Below are positions 29,271 to 38,021 of a stretch of 64,000 nt of DNA, one piece after another. Position 1 is the stretch's first letter. Each line of letters opens with the position of its first letter. The notes beneath the pieces are model-generated. The model ran no database searches. It was not told the DNA's origin and saw nothing but the letters and a program-made list of their open reading frames with translations. The position numbers and the translations under genes were made by a program. Source of the DNA: Erythrobacter sp. SG61-1L. GTDB lineage: Bacteria > Pseudomonadota > Alphaproteobacteria > Sphingomonadales > Sphingomonadaceae. Where the stretch lies: NCBI RefSeq assembly GCF_001305965.1, contig NZ_JXQC01000003.1:1477632-1541631 (forward strand), read 5' to 3'.

Positions 29271-29287
29271 CGTGGCAGGAGGCTGTC

Positions 29288-29881
29288 ATGACCGATGACG
29301 GAACCATACAGGAAAAACCCTCCTCCAACGACGAGCGGATCGACGAGGCGCTGCTACAGCTTGCTGCGGAGGGCGCGCCGCTTACCCACGATGCCGTTGC
29401 GAAGATTTCCGGCGTTTCGCGCCGCACAGTGTATCGGCGCTATGCAGATCAGGTGGAACTGCGGAAGCGGCTGTGGAACCTGCTCTCCCCGCCCGGAGGC
29501 ATGCCGCGCAATCTGCACGATTTGCTCGACCGGGAACTGCGTGAGACGTTCGAGAAGTTCGACCGTCAGGCTGCCGCCATGACAGTCGCCTCAGCCAGTC
29601 CGGAAGGGCGCCAGATGCGGCTGGAAATGAAGGCGGAACGGGTTGCCGCCTATTCCGCCATCTTCGGCCCGCATACGGACAGGCTGACCGAGGAACAGGC
29701 GCGCAAGGCACATGCCGCGATGCAATTGCTTTGCTGCGGCCTCGCGTGGCGGGAAATGCGGGATCAGTGGGATCTGAACGGGCCGGATGCGGCGGAGGCC
29801 TCCGCCTGGGCGGTCAAGGTGCTGATCGCCCATCTCGACCGGGAAGGGGCGCAGGCTTTTGACGTGCCCACGCCCCATTAG
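29288..29881 (+). CDS. TetR-family transcriptional regulator
   Basis: 197 aa from ATG at 29288, with AGGAGG 6 nt upstream. The N-terminal TetR HTH is clear: DEALLQLAAEGAPLTHDAVA, ISGVSRRTVYRRYADQVELR. The C-terminal ligand/dimer domain is helical without a known signature. The palindrome at 29228-29270 directly upstream points to autorepression and control of the divergent gene. Confidence 0.88.
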   Translation: MTDDGTIQEKPSSNDERIDEALLQLAAEGAPLTHDAVAKISGVSRRTVYRRYADQVELRKRLWNLLSPPGGMPRNLHDLLDRELRETFEKFDRQAAAMTVASASPEGRQMRLEMKAERVAAYSAIFGPHTDRLTEEQARKAHAAMQLLCCGLAWREMRDQWDLNGPDAAEASAWAVKVLIAHLDREGAQAFDVPTPH

Positions 29882-29893
29882 CGGAAATACCGG

Positions 29894-30076
29894 TCAGCTC
29901 AGCGCAGGGCGCGCCTTCGGCCCCGCGAGGAACCAGACGATGAGGCCCAGCAGCGGAAAGATCAGGATGCCGGCCGACCAGGCGATTTTGGCACCACCCG
30001 AAGCGGAGCTTTGCAGCACGCTGACGATGGCCCAGATATCCAGGATCAGGATGATGAAGCCGAGAAGATAGGACAT
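29894..30076 (-). CDS. Small PLDc_N-type membrane protein
   Basis: 60 aa with two transmembrane helices: LLGFIILILDIWAIVSVLQS and WSAGILIFPLLGLIVWFLAG, the PLDc_N (cardiolipin synthase N-terminal-like) pattern. It ends GPKARPALS. The AGGAGG-like sequence upstream of the start supports translation. Function unknown. Confidence 0.8.
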   Translation of the reverse strand: MSYLLGFIILILDIWAIVSVLQSSASGGAKIAWSAGILIFPLLGLIVWFLAGPKARPALS

Positions 30077-30196
30077 GTTTATCCTCCTTTGCCGTTTACG
30101 GCGCCGCCTTGCGACGTCGACGTAAAATCAACGGCTTGGAAGGGCCAGGAGTTCCTCAGCCTGTCGGGCCGGACGAACGCCCCGTCCTGCATCGCC

Positions 30197-31321
30197 CTAT
30201 TTGAAACGGCCCCAGACGAAGCGGCTGGACAGGGCATAGTTCCAGACCGAGCCTACCAAAATGCCGACGATGGCCGAAGGATAGGCGTGGAAGCCGGAAC
30301 GGACCAATGCCGCCGCCACGCCGACATTGGCGAGCATCCCCACCGAACAGGTCAGCGCGAAACGCAGCCAGCCGCGCAGCAGCGGCCCCGCGCCCGTCAG
30401 CCTCTTGTCGGCATAGGTCAGCGCATTGTTGAGCACGAAGTTGAACGTCATCGCCACGATGGAAGCGACCGTCTGCCCAACGTCGAATTCCGTGATCCAG
30501 CGCCCGAAGACGAAGCCGTCTCCGCCAGCAAAATGCAGGAAGGTGGCCAGCACGGCCATATGCACCACCACGCCGGCCGCACCGATCGTGCCGAACAGGG
30601 CGAAGCGGGTCGGGATGATCCGCCCCAGCCATTTGTCGTAAAGGCCGACGAGGAATTCGAACACCACTGTGCGGTCCAGCTTGCTCTCGCCCTCTGCACG
30701 GGCGGCGAATTCCAGCGGGAATTCCTTGATCTTCAACGGACGGTCCACCGTAGCAAGGATGTCGAGCAGGATCTTGAAGCCCACGCCGGAAAGCCGGTGC
30801 GCATCGGCACGCAGGGTCTCGGCGCGGAGCATGAAATAGCCACTCATCGGGTCTGACAATTCAACCCCGGTCATCTTGCGCGCAAGATTATTGGCAAGGC
30901 CGGATGCCTTTACCCGGTCAGGCCGGTTCCACGCCTCGGTGCTGGCCCCTTCGCAGAAGCGCGAGGCATAGGCGACGTCGTATTCGCCGCTCTCGATTAC
31001 CTCCAGCATACCCGGCAAAAGCGCGGGATCATGCTGATGATCCGCATCCATCACAGCCACCACGGGCGCTGCCGTGGCGCACATGCCTTCGATCGCGGCG
31101 CTCGCAAGGCCGCGCCGGCCGATCCGCTCGATCACCCGGATGCGCGGATCCTCCAGCGAGATCGCGCGCGCTTCGTCGGCGGTGCCATCGGGGCTGTGAT
31201 CGTCGACAATCACCGCTTCCCACTCGACCCCCTGCAGCGCCGCATCGAGACGCACGACCAGCGCGCGCAGATTCGCGCGCTCATTATAGGTCGGCAGGAT
31301 GACGGCGAGGCGCAGGGACAT
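30197..31321 (-). CDS. GT2 polyprenol-phosphate glycosyltransferase fused to GtrA
   Basis: 374 aa. Residues 1 to ~235 are a GT2 domain with PTYNERANLRALVVRLDAAL, DDHSPDGTADEA and the AVMDADHQHD nucleotide-sugar site, close to dolichol/polyprenol-phosphate-mannose synthases. The C-terminal ~130 residues are a GtrA flippase-like domain with four helices, including FALFGTIGAAGVVVHMAVLA. Synthesis and flipping of a lipid-linked sugar is the likely role. It is 11 bp from leuB on the same strand. Confidence 0.9.
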   Translation of the reverse strand: MSLRLAVILPTYNERANLRALVVRLDAALQGVEWEAVIVDDHSPDGTADEARAISLEDPRIRVIERIGRRGLASAAIEGMCATAAPVVAVMDADHQHDPALLPGMLEVIESGEYDVAYASRFCEGASTEAWNRPDRVKASGLANNLARKMTGVELSDPMSGYFMLRAETLRADAHRLSGVGFKILLDILATVDRPLKIKEFPLEFAARAEGESKLDRTVVFEFLVGLYDKWLGRIIPTRFALFGTIGAAGVVVHMAVLATFLHFAGGDGFVFGRWITEFDVGQTVASIVAMTFNFVLNNALTYADKRLTGAGPLLRGWLRFALTCSVGMLANVGVAAALVRSGFHAYPSAIVGILVGSVWNYALSSRFVWGRFK

Positions 31322-31332
31322 CGGGAACTAAA

Positions 31333-32391
31333 TCAGAGACGCGCGACGACCGCAGCGCCGATTTCCGCCGTGCCGGCGCTGCCGCCAAGGTCAGCACCCT
31401 TCACACCGTCTTCCAGCGCCTTTGCGACGGCCGCTTCCACGCGGGCGGCTTCGGCTTCGAGGCCCAGCGAGTGGCGCAGCAGCATGGCTAGCGACAAGAT
31501 CATGGCCATCGGATTGGCCTTGCCCTGCCCGGCAATATCGGGCGCGCTGCCGTGGATCGGTTCATAGAGGCCCTTGGTGCCATAGGCAGTCTGCTTCTCG
31601 CCCAGCGAGGCGCTGGCCAGCAGGCCGATGGAACCCACGCACATGCTGGCCTGATCCGACAGGATGTCGCCGAACAGATTGCCGGTCACGATCACGTCGA
31701 ACTGGCCGGGATTGCGGACCAGCTGCATCGCGGCATTGTCCACATACATGTGGCTGAGTTCCACATCCGGGTATTGCTTGGCGATCTCGATCACCACGTC
31801 GCGCCACAGCTGGCTGGTTTCCAGCACATTGGCCTTGTCCACACTGCAAAGGCGGCCCTTGCGGCCCTGCGCCGCGCGGAAGGCGACATGGGCGATCCGC
31901 TCCACCTCATCCTCGGCATAGGACATGAAGTCATAGCCCTGGCGGCGGCCGTCATGCAGCGTGCGCATGCCCTTTTCGCCGAAATAGACATCGCCGTTCA
32001 GTTCGCGAACGATCAGCAGGTCGATCTGGCGCGCCACTTCGGGGCGCAGGGCCGACATGTCCTCAAGGCCGGGGAACAGCGTCGCCGGGCGGAGATTGGC
32101 GAAGAGGGTCAGCGCCTGACGCAGGCCGAGAATGGCCTGTTCCGGGCGCAGATGGCGTTCCAGATTGTCGCAGGAAGGATCGCCCACCGCACCGAACAGC
32201 ACTGCGTCCGCAGCCTTGGCCATTTCCAGCGTTTCGGGCGGCAGCGGGTGGCCGTGCTTCTTGTAGCCAATACCGCCGACATCGCCATGCATCAGTTCCA
32301 CGCCCGGCAAAGCCAGTGCGTCGAGCACGGCCAACGCCTGCTCCATGATTTCCGGACCGATGCCGTCACCGGCAAGCACAGCAATCTTCAT
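31333..32391 (-). CDS. leuB: 3-isopropylmalate dehydrogenase
   Basis: 352 aa. It oxidises 3-isopropylmalate with NAD in leucine biosynthesis. Present are the start [20 protein letters not shown], the substrate-binding loop [13 protein letters not shown], and the NAD/metal-binding [20 protein letters not shown] with [20 protein letters not shown]. It overlaps recO by 4 bp and precedes the GT2-GtrA gene. Confidence 0.97.
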   Translation of the reverse strand: MKIAVLAGDGIGPEIMEQALAVLDALALPGVELMHGDVGGIGYKKHGHPLPPETLEMAKAADAVLFGAVGDPSCDNLERHLRPEQAILGLRQALTLFANLRPATLFPGLEDMSALRPEVARQIDLLIVRELNGDVYFGEKGMRTLHDGRRQGYDFMSYAEDEVERIAHVAFRAAQGRKGRLCSVDKANVLETSQLWRDVVIEIAKQYPDVELSHMYVDNAAMQLVRNPGQFDVIVTGNLFGDILSDQASMCVGSIGLLASASLGEKQTAYGTKGLYEPIHGSAPDIAGQGKANPMAMILSLAMLLRHSLGLEAEAARVEAAVAKALEDGVKGADLGGSAGTAEIGAAVVARL

Positions 32392-32990
32392 CTATCAATC
32401 CGCCCTAATCTGTCCCGCAGAATCGCGCGCGCCGCCATAACATCGCCGCGCCGGTCGGCAAGGAGGTAGCGCTCAATCGGCGCGGAAAGTGCATCCAGCG
32501 CGGTGAGGGCCTCAGCCAGAGTCTCGCTTCGGGGTGGCCCGCCTCCGCCATATCCCAGCTCGCGCAATACCAGCGCCTCATAGGCTGCCATCGCCCCTGC
32601 CCAGCCCCGCGCGGAGGGGGCATGGCAGATGGCGTCCAGCAACGCCCCGAGCGCCTGATAGAGCGAAGGATAAGCCTGCCGCTCCGGCAGGGCCGATGCC
32701 GTAAGCGCGCAGGCCCATTGGATCGCAGCGGCTGGTAAAGGCTCGGAAAGCCAAGGCCCGCGGCTCTGCACCAGTTCCAGCCGGGCGAAGGGCAACTGAC
32801 TTTCGGACTTCCAGCGCAGTTCCATGTCCACCAGATTGCCGGGGATCATCACCGGGCGCAGCGTGCGCCCCCTGCCGCCCGCGACATAGCCGGCCACCAT
32901 GCCGTGCTCCTCGCTCAGCAGGCGCGCGATCACTGCAGTCTCGCCATGCGGACGGGAAGCGCAGAGGATCGCCTGGGCACGGATTTGCAT
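32388..32990 (-). CDS. recO: DNA repair protein RecO
   Basis: 200 aa. RecO loads RecA with RecF and RecR. The N-terminal OB fold is visible ([33 protein letters not shown]), followed by the helical domain. The conserved zinc-site cysteines of some RecO proteins are not present. The stop overlaps the leuB start by 4 bp, which suggests translational coupling. Confidence 0.9.
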   Translation of the reverse strand: MQIRAQAILCASRPHGETAVIARLLSEEHGMVAGYVAGGRGRTLRPVMIPGNLVDMELRWKSESQLPFARLELVQSRGPWLSEPLPAAAIQWACALTASALPERQAYPSLYQALGALLDAICHAPSARGWAGAMAAYEALVLRELGYGGGGPPRSETLAEALTALDALSAPIERYLLADRRGDVMAARAILRDRLGRIDR

Positions 32991-33042
32991 AGGCGCGGTT
33001 TAGGCGGCCGAGCCGCGCCGCACAAATCTTTCGCGAACGGTC

Positions 33043-33060
33043 ACTTATCCGTTCGGCAAG
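33043..33060 (+). promoter_or_regulatory. Shared upstream motif, copy 1
   Basis: ACTTATCCGTTCGGCAAG. The same 13-mer ACTTATCCGTTCG followed by CAAGGC occurs upstream of the small exported peptide gene at 36121. Each lies 37-45 bp before a plus-strand start, so it may be part of a promoter or regulator site. Confidence 0.3.
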
Positions 33061-33087
33061 GCGGGCGGAGATGTGTATGGCGCGCGC

Positions 33088-33561
33088 ATGGACAAGAACC
33101 CGAGTCCCGCCCCCGAGCCTTCGGCCCGGTCAGAAACATCTTCCCGCGACGACAAGCTCCACTGGATTTTGCGCTGCGGCTGGAAGGGCCTCTGCCCCTG
33201 CTGCGGCAAGGGCAAGATGTTTGCCTCGTGGCTGAAGCTCAACACCAAATGCGATGTTTGCGGCCTCGATTACCGCTTCGCCGCCCCGGATGACGGGCCG
33301 GCCTTCTTCTCGCAATGTATCGTGGCCTTCCCGCTGCTGTTCGTGGTGGTCTGGCTGGAAGTTGCGCACCACCCGCCGTTCTGGGTCCACCTGATCTTCT
33401 CGGTGCCGCTGATGATGGCGGGCTGCATCCTGCCGCTGCGCCCGATCAAGGGCTGGCTGGTGGCCTCGCAATACGTCAACAAGGCGCAGGAAGCGGGCAC
33501 GGAAGGCCTATGGGCCAAGCTCCACGCCCGTGAGGAGGAAAACAGCCGGAACGAAGGCTGA
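33088..33561 (+). CDS. DUF983 membrane protein with zinc-ribbon
   Basis: 157 aa from ATG at 33088; an in-frame ATG at 33073 gives five more residues. A two-CxxC zinc ribbon (CPCCGKG near residue 36 and CDVCGLDY) precedes two hydrophobic helices (FPLLFVVVWLEV, LIFSVPLMMAGCILPL). This is the DUF983 pattern common near respiratory genes in Alphaproteobacteria, but no such genes are adjacent here. Function unknown. Confidence 0.85.
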   Translation: MDKNPSPAPEPSARSETSSRDDKLHWILRCGWKGLCPCCGKGKMFASWLKLNTKCDVCGLDYRFAAPDDGPAFFSQCIVAFPLLFVVVWLEVAHHPPFWVHLIFSVPLMMAGCILPLRPIKGWLVASQYVNKAQEAGTEGLWAKLHAREEENSRNEG

Positions 33562-33593
33562 GCCTGCGCGGCCAGCCTTCTCCTTCTTCGGCC

Positions 33594-33848
33594 TTACTTC
33601 TTCGCCTTCAGCGCTTCTTCCAAAGCGGCGAGACGTTCCGCCAGTTTTTCGTTTTCTTCCCGCGCCTTGGCGGCCATTGCCTTCACCGCGTCGAATTCCT
33701 CGCGCGAGATGAAGTCGAAGCCGCCCATGGCGCCCTTCATCCGTTCACGCGCAGCCTCGCGCGCTTCGCGGGTCATGCCCGCAAAGGTGCCGGCGGCGCT
33801 GTTCATCAGCTTGACGAAATCGGATACGATCGGGTTGTCGCTTTGCAT
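33594..33848 (-). CDS. ubiK: UbiK-family accessory protein
   Basis: 84 aa from ATG at 33848 (MQSDNPIVSDFVKLMNSAAG). An amphipathic N-terminal helix is followed by a heptad-rich coiled coil (AKAREENEKLAERLAALEEA), the pattern of UbiK/BMFP, which helps assemble ubiquinone biosynthesis enzymes. A longer upstream reading to 33935 has no homology. Symbol given for the family; no experimental support. Confidence 0.8.
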   Translation of the reverse strand: MQSDNPIVSDFVKLMNSAAGTFAGMTREAREAARERMKGAMGGFDFISREEFDAVKAMAAKAREENEKLAERLAALEEALKAKK

Positions 33849-33885
33849 GGCGCCTATTTGGTCCCGTGCGGCGCGGCGCGCAAGA

Positions 33886-34440
33886 TCAGAGTTCGATCCG
33901 CTGCACCGCCCCCGAATATTCCGAGCCATCCGCATGCGGGTTCAGCACCTGCAGCTCGTAATTCAGCAGCGTCGCGAAGCAGACCCATGCCAGATAGGGC
34001 AGCAGCAGGGCCCCCGCCTGCCAGCGTACTCGCCAGAAAAGCACCAGCGTCACCAGCACCGCCACGTCGATCGCGCCCAGCAGATACAGTGCCCAGCGGA
34101 TTTCATGCAGGCCGAAGAAGACTGGCGACCATGCGAGATTGAGCGCGAACTGGATCACGAAGAACACCAGTGCCGCCGTGCGCCCCCGTGCCCCCCAGGC
34201 CGCCGCAACCAGCGCCGCGGCAAGGCCCATCAGGGCGTAAAGCACGCTCCACACCACCGGGAAAGTGACCGGCGGCGGATAGATCGCGGGCTTTTCAAGC
34301 GCAGCGAACCAAGGATTATCCGCTCCGGAGCCGGAAACGGCACCGGACAGAAACCCAAGCAGCAGAACCACAGGTACGAAGAAGAGCGCCCAGCGGAAGA
34401 AACTAGCCCTCAGCTGCGCGCGCGAGGCGAGAACGGTCAT
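33886..34440 (-). CDS. tspO: TspO/MBR family protein
   Basis: 184 aa, five predicted transmembrane helices. TspO binds tetrapyrroles and affects pigment gene expression in Rhodobacter. Conserved pieces are NPWFAALEKPAIYPPPVTFP near residue 43, VWSVLYALMGLA, and NLAWSPVFFGLHEIRWALYL. It is divergent from no gene of known related function here. Confidence 0.92.
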   Translation of the reverse strand: MTVLASRAQLRASFFRWALFFVPVVLLLGFLSGAVSGSGADNPWFAALEKPAIYPPPVTFPVVWSVLYALMGLAAALVAAAWGARGRTAALVFFVIQFALNLAWSPVFFGLHEIRWALYLLGAIDVAVLVTLVLFWRVRWQAGALLLPYLAWVCFATLLNYELQVLNPHADGSEYSGAVQRIEL

Positions 34441-34570
34441 GCGAACTCCGATTCGGTTGACCGGATATTGGCGGCAGGTGGCTCCGGGGGCAATCGCGCG
34501 CGTGACACTGTTCCCAAAGCGGGGCGGAACGGTGAATTTCGCTTTACGCCGGCCACCCTGCGCCCGCCCC

Positions 34571-35308
34571 TTACCCCCGCTGCGCGGCGATCAGGAATTC
34601 CACATTGCCTTCCGGCCCGGTGATCGGGCTTTCGACGATCCCGTCGATCTGCCAGCCATCGCCCTCCAGCCATTCGCGCACTTCGTCGCACACGCGCTGG
34701 TGCAGCGCCGGATCGCGCACGACGCCGCCCTTGCCGACCTCGCCCTTTCCCACTTCAAATTGCGGCTTGATGAGAGCGACGAGGCGGCATTGCGGCGCAG
34801 CCAGTTTCAGCGGCACTTCCAATACCTTATGCAGGGAAATGAAACTGGCATCGCAAACAACCCAGTTGCACGGCGCGTCGATCTGCTCGGGCGTGAGGAT
34901 GCGCGCGCTGGTCTGTTCCAGCACGGTTACGCGCGGATCCTGCCGCAATTTCCAGGCGAGCTGGTTGGTGCCGGAATCGACCGCGAAGACCCGCTCCGCC
35001 CCCTTGGACAGCAGCACATCGGTGAACCCGCCGGTCGAGCTACCGATGTCCATCGCCACTGCGCCTGACGGGTCCAATCCGAAATGCTCAATGGCGTGGG
35101 CCAGCTTGATCCCGCCCCGGCTGACCCAGGGATGATCGCGGCCACGCACGGTCACATCGGCGTCTTCGGCGACTTGCTGCCCCGGCTTGGAGACCTTCGC
35201 CTCGCCCAGATAGACAAGGCCCGCCATCACCAGCGCCTGTGCGCGCGCACGGCTTTCCGCGAGGCCCCGGGCCACCAGCAATTGGTCGATACGTTGTTTT
35301 CCCGCCAT
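34571..35308 (-). CDS. tlyA: TlyA-family rRNA 2'-O-methyltransferase
   Basis: 245 aa from ATG at 35308 (MAGKQRIDQLLVARGLAESR); the upstream extension is not homologous. Residues 1-60 form an S4 RNA-binding domain; the FtsJ-like methyltransferase follows with the SAM motif MDIGSSTGGFTDVLL (86-100), VVCDASFISLHK and KPQFEVGKGEVGKGGVVRDP. TlyA methylates 16S and 23S rRNA and is needed for capreomycin sensitivity in mycobacteria. The rRNA targets here are unproven. Confidence 0.92.
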   Translation of the reverse strand: MAGKQRIDQLLVARGLAESRARAQALVMAGLVYLGEAKVSKPGQQVAEDADVTVRGRDHPWVSRGGIKLAHAIEHFGLDPSGAVAMDIGSSTGGFTDVLLSKGAERVFAVDSGTNQLAWKLRQDPRVTVLEQTSARILTPEQIDAPCNWVVCDASFISLHKVLEVPLKLAAPQCRLVALIKPQFEVGKGEVGKGGVVRDPALHQRVCDEVREWLEGDGWQIDGIVESPITGPEGNVEFLIAAQRG

Positions 35309-35374
35309 GAACGCAGCCGATAGCGCCCAGCGCGCGCTTGAGCCAGCGCCGGGTTTAAGCCAAGGATGCCAGCG

Positions 35375-35935
35375 ATGAAACTTCGCTGTCTTGCCGCCTG
35401 CCTGCCCGCCGCCGCACTTGGCGCCTGCGTTCCTGCCGCCGTGCCGCCCGCTCCGGCCCCGGCGCCGCTGCCCAGCCCCACGCCTGCACCGCCCCCGGTG
35501 CCAGCACCGACCCCGGCGCCGGTGCCTACTCAGGCCCATGAAAACTGGATGGACGCGCCGCGCAGCCCCGGAGACTGGTTCTACAAGAAGGTCGGCCCGT
35601 TCAGCTATGCCGTCTATGGCCGAAGCGACACCGACTTCGGCTTCGTGATGCGCTGCGATCCGGCAACTCGCACCATCTCCATCGGCCGCGTCAGCGCGCA
35701 GAGCCGCAGCCAGCCGATGCGAATCCGGGCTGAAAGCGCGGAACGCCTGCTGGACGCGCAGCCGCGCCAAGGGTCCATCGAAACCCTGCTGGCGGCTGAT
35801 CTTTCAGCAAACGATGCCCTGCTTGACGCCATGGCGATCAGCAAAGGCCGCTTCGCCGTCGAAACCGGCGGAGAGCCGACGCTGTATATCCCCAGTTGGC
35901 CGGAAGTGACCCGCGTGATCGAGGATTGCCGCTAA
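35375..35935 (+). CDS. Putative lipoprotein with Pro-rich linker
   Basis: 186 aa from ATG at 35375 (MKLRCLAACLPAAALGACVP). The lipobox-like ALGAC places a lipidated Cys near residue 18. A 40-residue Pro/Ala linker follows, then a C-terminal domain (GPFSYAVYGRSDTDFGFVMR, LYIPSWPEVTRVIEDC) that I cannot assign to a family. It starts 66 bp from the divergent tlyA start. Confidence 0.72.
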   Translation: MKLRCLAACLPAAALGACVPAAVPPAPAPAPLPSPTPAPPPVPAPTPAPVPTQAHENWMDAPRSPGDWFYKKVGPFSYAVYGRSDTDFGFVMRCDPATRTISIGRVSAQSRSQPMRIRAESAERLLDAQPRQGSIETLLAADLSANDALLDAMAISKGRFAVETGGEPTLYIPSWPEVTRVIEDCR

Positions 35936-36120
35936 AAGCGCGACTCGATTTGGCGATTCGTTCGCATATTTTCCGCCCGATTCTTCATTCCCGCTCTTTT
36001 GCGACGGACGGTTCAGCGTGAACCGTTCGCGCCTGACGGCGAGTCGCGCGGCGATCTGCGCCTATCCCTACAAATGCTCGAAACATCGCATTCCTGATGC
36101 CCAACCAACGGAAAGATCGG

Positions 36121-36139
36121 ACTTATCCGTTCGCAAGGC
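36121..36139 (+). promoter_or_regulatory. Shared upstream motif, copy 2
   Basis: ACTTATCCGTTCGCAAGGC, matching the motif at 33043 except for one deleted G. It is 32 bp before the RBS AGGAG of the small exported peptide gene. Confidence 0.3.
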
Positions 36140-36170
36140 CGTTCCTTGCCCCCATGTTTCAGGAGTTCAC

Positions 36171-36365
36171 ATGTCCAAGACAATCACGACAATGGCCGCC
36201 AGCAAGGCTGCTCTCGCCCTTCTCGCCCCTTTCGCACTGAGCGCCGCCTACGCACAGGAAGCGCCCGCTCCGGCGCCGGATGACACTGCCGCCCCGACTG
36301 AACCGGCAACGCCCGCACCGACCGAAGAGCCGACCACGACTCCCAGCGAAGATCCCGGCAATTAA
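36171..36365 (+). CDS. Small exported Pro/Thr/Glu-rich peptide
   Basis: 64 aa from ATG at 36171, with AGGAG 6 nt upstream. Residues 1-29 are a signal peptide (AALALLAPFALSAAYAQ). The mature part is a low-complexity acidic stretch (DDTAAPTEPATPAPTEEPTT) without a folded domain. No family is recognised; such small exported peptides are common and poorly characterised in this group. Confidence 0.6.
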   Translation: MSKTITTMAASKAALALLAPFALSAAYAQEAPAPAPDDTAAPTEPATPAPTEEPTTTPSEDPGN

Positions 36366-36622
36366 GCCGTTTCTGCGCAAATCCGTCACCAACACGACCG
36401 CTTCCGCCACGCCTCGAAAGGGGTGTGGCGGTTGTCGTTTCAGCAAGGTTTTCCGGGGGTTGGGCGGGCACCGTCTGCACCTTGCCACAAGCGCTCAATT
36501 CTGACGGGGAAAAACATATTTGCAAGACTTGTGTTGCGGCGCGTCATGACTCACATTGAGGGCAAGGCACGCGAGACCGCGGGCCCAGCCGCAAAAAACG
36601 GCGACTTTGGCTCAACAGCGCG

Positions 36623-36636
36623 AAAGGAGGTGATCC
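36623..36636 (+). promoter_or_regulatory. Full-length complement of the 16S rRNA 3' end
   Basis: AAAGGAGGTGATCC is complementary over 13 nt or more to the canonical 16S 3' tail (GGATCACCTCCTT). GGAGG is 7 nt from the ATG at 36638, the ideal spacing. Most ribosome-binding sites match only 4-6 nt. Confidence 0.9.
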
Positions 36637-36637
36637 G

Positions 36638-36694
36638 ATGTCTCATGGTTCAGCAGGGAGGTCGGTTATTTTCCGCGCGGAGCATTATCGTTAA
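36638..36694 (+). CDS. 18-aa ORF behind a perfect Shine-Dalgarno
   Basis: MSHGSAGRSVIFRAEHYR, too short for a standard ORF search. The start is fixed by the perfect RBS at 36623-36636. The peptide is basic, has no signal peptide and no run of any amino acid that would suggest an attenuator for the downstream ilvE. A terminator at 36751 closes a transcript that would be 150-250 nt. Its conservation is unknown. Confidence 0.6.
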   Translation: MSHGSAGRSVIFRAEHYR

Positions 36695-36750
36695 ATCCAG
36701 CAGCAACGATAAAGGCTCCGTGAGCGGCACTTCCGGCCGCTGACCATGCG

Positions 36751-36783
36751 AAAACCCGCTCCCGGTCCGCCGGGGCGGGTTTT
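36751..36783 (+). terminator. Rho-independent terminator after the 18-aa ORF
   Basis: AAAACCCGC pairs with GCGGGTTTT, with inner CCCGG/CCGGG pairing, giving about 14 bp of stem and a U-tract TTTTCAC. It ends 126 bp before the ilvE start. Confidence 0.85.
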
Positions 36784-36909
36784 CACATATCTGGGCAAAT
36801 GGCGGCGAAACTCCGCCTCCGCACCCGTTACAATGGCAACTTTACTCGCACTTGCACCGCCTGCGGATTTAGGTTTAACCGCCCGGATCAACCGGAGTTA
36901 AACCTTCCC

Positions 36910-38007
36910 ATGGCCGATTTTCCCGCCGTCGAATTCAATCGCCTGCCTCACCCGGCCCCCATGGGGCTGGCGGAACGTAACAGCGCCCTCGCCAATCCCG
37001 GCTTCGGCACCCTGTTTTCGGACCACATGGTATCGATTGACTGGACCGACGGGCTGGGCTGGCACAATGCGAAGGTAGGCCCGCGCGAGCCGATCCTGCT
37101 CGATCCCGCTGCCGCCGTTCTGCATTACGCGCAGGAAATCTTCGAAGGGCTGAAGGCCTATCGCCTGTCGGACGGTGGCACTGCCCTGTTCCGCCCCGAT
37201 GCCAATGCCCGGCGCTTCAACGAATCCGCCAAGCGCCTTGCCATGCCGGAAATCCCGGAAGAAACCTTCATCGGCGCCGTGCGCGAACTCGTCGCCGCCG
37301 ATGCGGACTGGTTCCCCAGCGTGGAAGGCGGCTCGCTCTATCTGCGCCCCTTCATGTTCGCTTCGGAACCCTTCCTGGGCGTGCGCCCGGCCAAGCAGTA
37401 CAAGTTCCTGGTGATCGCCAGCCCGGCGGGCAATTACTTCAAGTCGGGCGCGCCTGCCGTCTCGATCTGGGTGTCGAGCGATTATACGCGCGCGGCCCCC
37501 GGCGGCACCGGTGCAGCCAAGTGCGGCGGCAATTATGCAGCCAGCCTTGTTCCGCAGGCAGAAGCCATTGCCCGCGGGCACGATCAGGTCGTGTTCCTCG
37601 ATGCGGCAGAGCATAAATATATCGAGGAACTGGGCGGCATGAACCTGTTCTTCGTGTTCGAGGACGGGCGCATGGTCACCCCGCCGCTGACCGGCACGAT
37701 CCTGCCCGGCATCACGCGCGACAGCCTGCTGGCCCTCGCCCGCGAGGAAGGCCTTACGGTGAGCGAGGAACGCTATTCGCTCGATCAATGGCGTGCCGAC
37801 GCCGAAAGCGGCAAGCTGGTTGAAACCTTCGCCTGCGGCACGGCTGCGGTGGTTACTCCGGTGGGCAAGGTCGCTGGCCATGATGGCGAATTCACCATCG
37901 GTTCGGGCGGCCCCGGCCAGATGACGAGCAAGCTGCGCGAGAAGCTGGTGGGCATCCAGCGCGGCACCGTGCCTGACACCCATGGCTGGGTAACCCGGCT
38001 GGACTGA
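36910..38007 (+). CDS. ilvE: Branched-chain amino acid aminotransferase
   Basis: 365 aa from ATG at 36910. A class-IV PLP aminotransferase that interconverts Leu, Ile and Val with their 2-oxoacids. Visible are [40 protein letters not shown], the PLP-lysine region [20 protein letters not shown] and [20 protein letters not shown]. This length matches the long (ilvE type II) subgroup. It is 14 bp ahead of trhO. Confidence 0.95.
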   Translation: MADFPAVEFNRLPHPAPMGLAERNSALANPGFGTLFSDHMVSIDWTDGLGWHNAKVGPREPILLDPAAAVLHYAQEIFEGLKAYRLSDGGTALFRPDANARRFNESAKRLAMPEIPEETFIGAVRELVAADADWFPSVEGGSLYLRPFMFASEPFLGVRPAKQYKFLVIASPAGNYFKSGAPAVSIWVSSDYTRAAPGGTGAAKCGGNYAASLVPQAEAIARGHDQVVFLDAAEHKYIEELGGMNLFFVFEDGRMVTPPLTGTILPGITRDSLLALAREEGLTVSEERYSLDQWRADAESGKLVETFACGTAAVVTPVGKVAGHDGEFTIGSGGPGQMTSKLREKLVGIQRGTVPDTHGWVTRLD

Positions 38008-38021
38008 GCGGAACCGCCCCG

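Larger units (their letters stand above)
36366..36909. other. 544-bp region before ilvE, with a short translated unit
   Basis: It holds the 18-codon ORF at 36638-36694, its perfect Shine-Dalgarno (36623-36636) and a terminator (36751-36783). The sequence from 36784 to 36909 should hold the ilvE promoter and RBS but gives no clear -35/-10 pair. Nothing else was recognised in 36366-36620. Confidence 0.5.

Noticed and set aside
34571..35770. TlyA with 154 extra N-terminal residues
   Set aside because: The extension runs through the divergent lipoprotein gene and is not homologous; ATG at 35308 fits the family.
36750..36900. Small ORF starting at 36748 through the terminator
   Set aside because: It reads through the hairpin and has no RBS; it is the terminator sequence translated.
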